Of a stretch of DNA of 46,283 bases, positions 42,639 to 46,283 are shown piece after piece. Below the pieces are notes generated by a model, which was given only the letters and a program-made list of their open reading frames with translations, ran no database searches and was not told the origin of the DNA. Where the stretch lies: NCBI GenBank assembly GCA_007120385.1, contig SKNT01000123.1:1-46283 (forward strand), read 5' to 3'. Within the stretch, counting starts at the first letter, position 1, and the number at the start of each line of letters is the position of its first letter. A program made the position numbers and the translations under genes. Source of the DNA: Balneolales bacterium (GTDB taxonomy: Bacteria > Bacteroidota > Rhodothermia > Balneolales > Natronogracilivirgulaceae).

Positions 42639-43820
42639 TCAGGAGCCGCCGCCCATCAGCGGTTCGTCAAGTGCGCGGATGCTGGCATTGGGCAGACCGC
42701 CGGGGAAGTTTGTCTTGGAAAGCTCAATCGCCTTGATCACGATATCGAGGTGCCGCTCCTTGGAATTTTGATAGAAAGATTGTGCGGCCTCACCAAGTTT
42801 CGGCTTGCCGTGCAAGGGCTTGTCACTAATGCAAAGCAGCGTGGCGTTCGGGATCCGGTAGCGGAATCCGTTGGTGGCGACGGTGGCCGACTCCATGTCG
42901 ATGGCGATGCTTCGGCTGATGTGTATTTCCTGGACCACCCGTCGTTTCATGAATTCCCAGTTGCGGTTGTCGATGGTGTAGACGGTCCCCATGCGGTAGG
43001 ACATGTTTTCCTCTTCCAGCACGGACTGGAGGTGGTAGTTGAGCATGTTGTTGGGGATTATGGGGACGTTCTTGGGCATGCTCGCATCCAGCACCCCGTC
43101 GGCGCGCATGTAGCCCGAAGCCAGCACAAAATCGCCTATTTCCTGATGGTTCCGAAGTCCGCCGCAATGACCGACCATGATCATGGCATCGGGCCGCAAA
43201 ACGGCGATATGATCGGTGATGGTCTTGGCATTGGAAGGGCCGACCCCGATGTTTATGAGCGTAAGGCCAAGGTTGTCTTTGACCTTGTGGTGGTAGGCGG
43301 GCATCTGAACGTTGCGTGTTGGACGGGCGCAATCGGGGTAGCGCTGCTTGAAGACTTCCACGTGCATGTCATAGTTGGTGAACATGATGTATCGCTGGAA
43401 ATCGCGGGCATCCGTGCCGGTGTAATGCTGCAGCCGGTCGAGCGAGAGGTCCATCCGTTCGGCCCGGAAGAGGAAAAGTTTCTTCTTGGTGAAGTCCCAG
43501 TGGTCTTCGTCAATCGCATCCAGCAGTTTGGGGTCGTTGAGGGAGACCGCTTCCCGTGACGGCGAGATGGCGATTTCGGCGCCGGCGCGCACCAGTTTGG
43601 CCAGCTCGCGTTTGAGGTACCAGCGGTAGACCCGGGGTTTGGCAAATTCCCCCTCGATTACCGGGTTGTGTTCCGACCAGGACCGGGTGACCTTCATTTT
43701 GGGATAGTATCCATCCTGGTAGATCTGGTCCATGAGATCGCAGGCCTCGTCGATCCGGTTCAACAGGGACTCCTGGTCCGGGTGGGAGTTGTTGATGATA
43801 AATGGCGGAAATTTTGTCAT
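42639..43820 (-). CDS. amn: AMP nucleosidase
   Basis: A 393-residue enzyme that cleaves AMP to adenine and ribose 5-phosphate. The C-terminal phosphorylase-like domain has TLINIGVGPSNAKTITDHI, MIMVGHCGGLRNHQEIGDFV, and the IDMESATVATNGFRYRIP motif with the purine-handling Glu. The N-terminal part (RSWSEHNPVIEGEFAKPRVYRWYLKREL) is the AMP-regulatory region of Amn. E. coli Amn is longer (484 residues); this shorter version is normal for Bacteroidota-type sequences that I know of, but I cannot verify it here. The end includes a glycine-rich LMGGGS tail. It is divergent from the peroxiredoxin gene. Confidence 0.93.
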   Translation of the reverse strand: MTKFPPFIINNSHPDQESLLNRIDEACDLMDQIYQDGYYPKMKVTRSWSEHNPVIEGEFAKPRVYRWYLKRELAKLVRAGAEIAISPSREAVSLNDPKLLDAIDEDHWDFTKKKLFLFRAERMDLSLDRLQHYTGTDARDFQRYIMFTNYDMHVEVFKQRYPDCARPTRNVQMPAYHHKVKDNLGLTLINIGVGPSNAKTITDHIAVLRPDAMIMVGHCGGLRNHQEIGDFVLASGYMRADGVLDASMPKNVPIIPNNMLNYHLQSVLEEENMSYRMGTVYTIDNRNWEFMKRRVVQEIHISRSIAIDMESATVATNGFRYRIPNATLLCISDKPLHGKPKLGEAAQSFYQNSKERHLDIVIKAIELSKTNFPGGLPNASIRALDEPLMGGGS

Positions 43821-44130
43821 GGCGGAGTTGGTAAAATGCCCGGTTGAAAACGCAGGTGCCGGAGGAGTCCGTGCGGGTGGTCATAGCTGCGCTCCACCCG
43901 GCAGACCGCTTCAGCACAAGATAGGTTGTTTCGGTGCATGGTTTCAAATCAGGATATGGCGGCATTATTTGGGGAGGGGACATCAGCCCGGTTGCGAAAA
44001 CCAGCCATATTTGTTATCAAAGTTGGCATTAAGGCGAACCCGGACGGCAAATTCGTAGTTTGTACGTGTAAGGATTATGGGCTATCCTTATCCAAAAGGG
44101 AAACAGAAACAAACAACACGAAGGAAGAAA
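43821..44130. other. 310-base divergent gap between amn and the peroxiredoxin gene
   Basis: No convincing gene or RNA is seen. A TTTGTACGTGTAAGG sequence (44058-44072) resembles the TTTGTACTTTACC box upstream of dnaN and could belong to a promoter for the peroxiredoxin. A short open frame at 43938-44147 is not supported (see rejected items). Confidence 0.4.
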
Positions 44131-44610
44131 ATGATCAAGACTGGTGAAAAAATCGATACTTCGTTCACACTGGACATTGTGGATGGAGATGTGGAAAAAC
44201 GTGTGGCTTTCTCCGAGCTGCTGGACCGGCCGGTGATTGTGACCGTCTACATGAAGAATAATACGAGTGGATGCGACCGGCAGAACAAGAGCCTGGCAGA
44301 AAAGGCGGGGGACATTGCCGCCAGAGGGTACAAACTTGTGGCGATAAGCAAGGATTCCTGCAATTCTCACAAAAAGTACGCTGAGAAACTGGGAATTGGC
44401 TATATTCTTGCCTCTGATCCGGATCACAGCTTTGCAAAGGCAACGGATTCGCTGGTTGAGAAGAAAATGTATGGCAAAACCTTTCACGGCCCGTCCCGTT
44501 CTGCCTATTTTATTGATACGGATGGAACTGTGAGGGCCGTTATTGAGAAGGTCGATACGGCCAACCACGCCGGGGAGTTGCTGGAAAAGATCAACGAACT
44601 GGATTCCTGA
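44131..44610 (+). CDS. Peroxiredoxin, Bcp/PrxQ-like
   Basis: A 159-residue thioredoxin-fold peroxidase that reduces hydrogen peroxide or alkyl hydroperoxides. The peroxidatic cysteine C48 sits in MKNNTSGCDRQ, a variant of the usual TPGCT motif that keeps the Thr and Cys three apart. The Arg of the active site is in HGPSRSAYFIDTDG. There is no cysteine five residues after C48, where PrxQ often has its resolving cysteine; the only other cysteine is C77 in ISKDSCNSHKKY. The ATG at 44131 is preceded by AAGGAAG, a fair ribosome-binding site; an in-frame start 54 bases earlier adds a basic tail without family similarity. topA follows in the same direction. Confidence 0.87.
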   Translation: MIKTGEKIDTSFTLDIVDGDVEKRVAFSELLDRPVIVTVYMKNNTSGCDRQNKSLAEKAGDIAARGYKLVAISKDSCNSHKKYAEKLGIGYILASDPDHSFAKATDSLVEKKMYGKTFHGPSRSAYFIDTDGTVRAVIEKVDTANHAGELLEKINELDS

Positions 44611-44667
44611 CCGGATTATCCGGCAACGGTCAGCCAGACCTGAATTTTTAAAACCTGAATCATACGG

Positions 44668-46283
44668 ATGAAATCGCTCATAATTGTCGAGTCGCCGACC
44701 AAGGCGAAGACCATCAAAAAGTTTCTGCCGAAATCCATGACAGTGGATTCCTGCAACGGGCATATCCGTGATTTGCCGGCTTCGGCAAAGGAGATCCCTG
44801 CAAAACTGAAGAAAAACAAGTGGGCCAATCTTGGCATCGACGTCGACAATGACTATGAGCCGCTGTATGTGGTTTCTCCGCAAAAGAAGAAAACGGTTAC
44901 CCGTCTGAAAAAGCTGATCAAAGAGGCCGATGAGCTCATCCTGGCGACCGATGAGGACCGCGAAGGCGAGGGCATTTCATGGCATATTGTGGATGAGCTG
45001 AAACCGAAGATCCCGGTAAAACGGATGGTGTTCCATGAGATTACGGAAGAAGCGATCGGGCGTGCCCTGAAGGACTTTCGTGATATCAACATGCATCTGG
45101 TGGATGCCCAGGAAGCCCGGCGTGTTGTGGACCGGCTGGCCGGGTACACCATATCGCCGCTTCTCTGGAAGAAAATCGGTCCGGGATTGTCGGCCGGACG
45201 TGTCCAGTCGGTGGCGGTCCAGCTGCTTGTCAACAGGGAGCGGGAGCGGATGCGATTCCGCAGCGGAAGCTACTGGGACCTCAAGGCGGTGCTGAGCGCT
45301 TCCGAAGCTTCGGCGCAGATGGATAACAAGGCTACGATTGAAGCCGAGATGACGCATCTGGATGACCGGCGCCTGGCCAGCGGAAAGGACTTTGACGAGT
45401 CTACGGGCAAACTAAAAAAACCAGACAAAGTTGTACTTCTGGACAAGGAGCAGGCGGAAAACCTGAGTGGTGAGCTTGCCTCGGCGAGCTGGAAGGTTCA
45501 AGGCGTGGAGTCGAAAGTACAGAAAAGGACACCAGCCCCTCCGTTCATCACATCAACACTTCAGCAGGAAGCCAACAGAAAGTTCGGCTACTCGGCGAGG
45601 GATACGATGCGCATTGCGCAGAAGCTTTACGAGGAAGGGTACATTACCTACATGCGTACCGACTCCACCAATCTCTCCAACCAGGCCATTCAGGCAGCGC
45701 GGACGGCTGTTGAGACAATGTATGGGGACGATTACCTGAGTCCGAAGGTGCGGACCTACTCCAAAAAGTCAAAGGGGGCACAGGAAGCGCATGAGGCCAT
45801 CCGTCCGGCCGGAAGCCGTTTCCGGACGCCATCCGATACGCCGCTGAGTGGGCGCGAGTCCAGGCTGTATGATCTCATATGGAAGCGGACCATGGCCACA
45901 CAGATGGCGGATGCACGTGTAGAGCAGACAATTGTGGTTATCCATGCGGAAACCGGGACTTCAAAGGCACAGTTCAGGGCATCCGGCAAGAAAGTGCTTT
46001 TCCCGGGTTTTTTCCGGGCGTACGTGGAGGGAAGCGACGATCCGGAAGCAGTGCTGGAAGACCGGGACACCCCGCTGCCGGCAATGAAACGTGACCAGGA
46101 ACTGATGTGCCATGACGTTCTTCCGGTGGAGCACGAAACCAAGCCGCCTGCGAGGTTTACCGAAGCCAGCCTGGTCAAACAGCTGGAAAAGGACGGCGTC
46201 GGACGGCCGAGTACCTATGCCACGATCATCGGTACCATAATGGAGCGCGACTACGTCCGCAAGGAGGGCAATGCCCTGGTGCC
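44668..46283 (+). CDS. topA: DNA topoisomerase I, 5' part
   Basis: 538 codons of a type IA topoisomerase, running off the end of the window. It relaxes negative supercoils by passing DNA through a single-strand break. The TOPRIM domain is seen in IIVESPTKAKTIKKFL and ATDEDREGEGISWHI. LSAGRVQSVAVQLLV marks the next conserved motif, and the active-site tyrosine is Y328 in GYITYMRTDSTNLS, close to Y319 of E. coli. The QEAHEAIRPAG and GRPSTYATI segments are also intact. The C-terminal zinc or tail domains, if present, lie beyond the window. A 57-base gap separates it from the peroxiredoxin gene. Confidence 0.97.
   Translation, partial: MKSLIIVESPTKAKTIKKFLPKSMTVDSCNGHIRDLPASAKEIPAKLKKNKWANLGIDVDNDYEPLYVVSPQKKKTVTRLKKLIKEADELILATDEDREGEGISWHIVDELKPKIPVKRMVFHEITEEAIGRALKDFRDINMHLVDAQEARRVVDRLAGYTISPLLWKKIGPGLSAGRVQSVAVQLLVNRERERMRFRSGSYWDLKAVLSASEASAQMDNKATIEAEMTHLDDRRLASGKDFDESTGKLKKPDKVVLLDKEQAENLSGELASASWKVQGVESKVQKRTPAPPFITSTLQQEANRKFGYSARDTMRIAQKLYEEGYITYMRTDSTNLSNQAIQAARTAVETMYGDDYLSPKVRTYSKKSKGAQEAHEAIRPAGSRFRTPSDTPLSGRESRLYDLIWKRTMATQMADARVEQTIVVIHAETGTSKAQFRASGKKVLFPGFFRAYVEGSDDPEAVLEDRDTPLPAMKRDQELMCHDVLPVEHETKPPARFTEASLVKQLEKDGVGRPSTYATIIGTIMERDYVRKEGNALV

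Noticed and set aside
43938-44147. Possible small gene in the amn/peroxiredoxin gap (about 69 residues from ATG)
   Set aside because: No ribosome-binding site, no recognisable domain, and it overlaps the start of the peroxiredoxin gene by 17 bases; kept as unlikely.

Overview
The window looks like ordinary core chromosome of a Gram-negative bacterium of the Bacteroidota/Rhodothermota/Balneolota (FCB) group, GC a little above 50%. The outer-membrane genes (LolA-like carrier, LolC/E-type permease, LptB, PorV-like and FadL-like barrels, TonB/ExbBD) show a two-membrane envelope. The placement rests on Bacteroidota-type families: a short one-domain glycogen-synthase-like protein next to a DUF4270-like lipoprotein, a PorV/PorQ-like protein, HU-like domains joined to a SPOR domain, and weak promoter-like boxes resembling TAnnTTTG. 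A position in Balneolia or Rhodothermia is an inference. No phage, insertion sequence, CRISPR array, rRNA or tRNA gene was seen.

Layout. 1-5452 (+): gcvT 3' end, comB, ftsK, a LolA-like gene and a flippase-like membrane protein, tightly packed with several 4-base stop/start overlaps. 5533-10829 (+): an outer-membrane barrel, two HU-like genes (the second with a transmembrane segment and a SPOR domain), then exbB, exbD and tonB. 10901-16049 (-): glgP, ispE and a CCA-adding enzyme. 16094-18071: a CDF cation transporter (+) convergent with a sugar-phosphate nucleotidyltransferase (-). 18360-21326: a membrane-anchored MurF-like ligase (+) convergent with a lipoprotein-release permease (-). 21470-31558 (+): glgB, malQ, the GT5-like half protein, the DUF4270-like lipoprotein, a barrel, a TPR protein and rho. 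31609-35784 (-): PorV-like gene, miaA, purS, purQ, lptB and a rhodanese, nearly all coupled. 36174-39552 (+): dnaN, a SAM hydrolase, a STAS-like protein and a methyltransferase. 39643-43820 (-): argS, radC, a GNAT acetyltransferase and AMP nucleosidase. 44131-46283 (+): a peroxiredoxin and the 5' part of topA.

Themes. Glycogen or alpha-glucan turnover is represented by glgP, glgB, malQ and a probably non-catalytic glgA-like gene. Envelope building and energy transfer take a large share: LolA, LolC/E, LptB, MurF-like, ExbBD-TonB, SPOR and four outer-membrane proteins.

The least expected signal is a roughly 100-bp intergenic repeat present twice (18070-18167 and 36039-36143). It is nearly identical over three quarters of its length, carries two inverted-repeat modules, and lies in the same orientation directly upstream of two unrelated genes, the nucleotidyltransferase and dnaN. 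Other non-coding signals are a 16-bp palindrome between the CCA enzyme and the CDF transporter, a hairpin followed by a T-rich run in the rho leader, and a shared promoter-like box upstream of glgB and dnaN.
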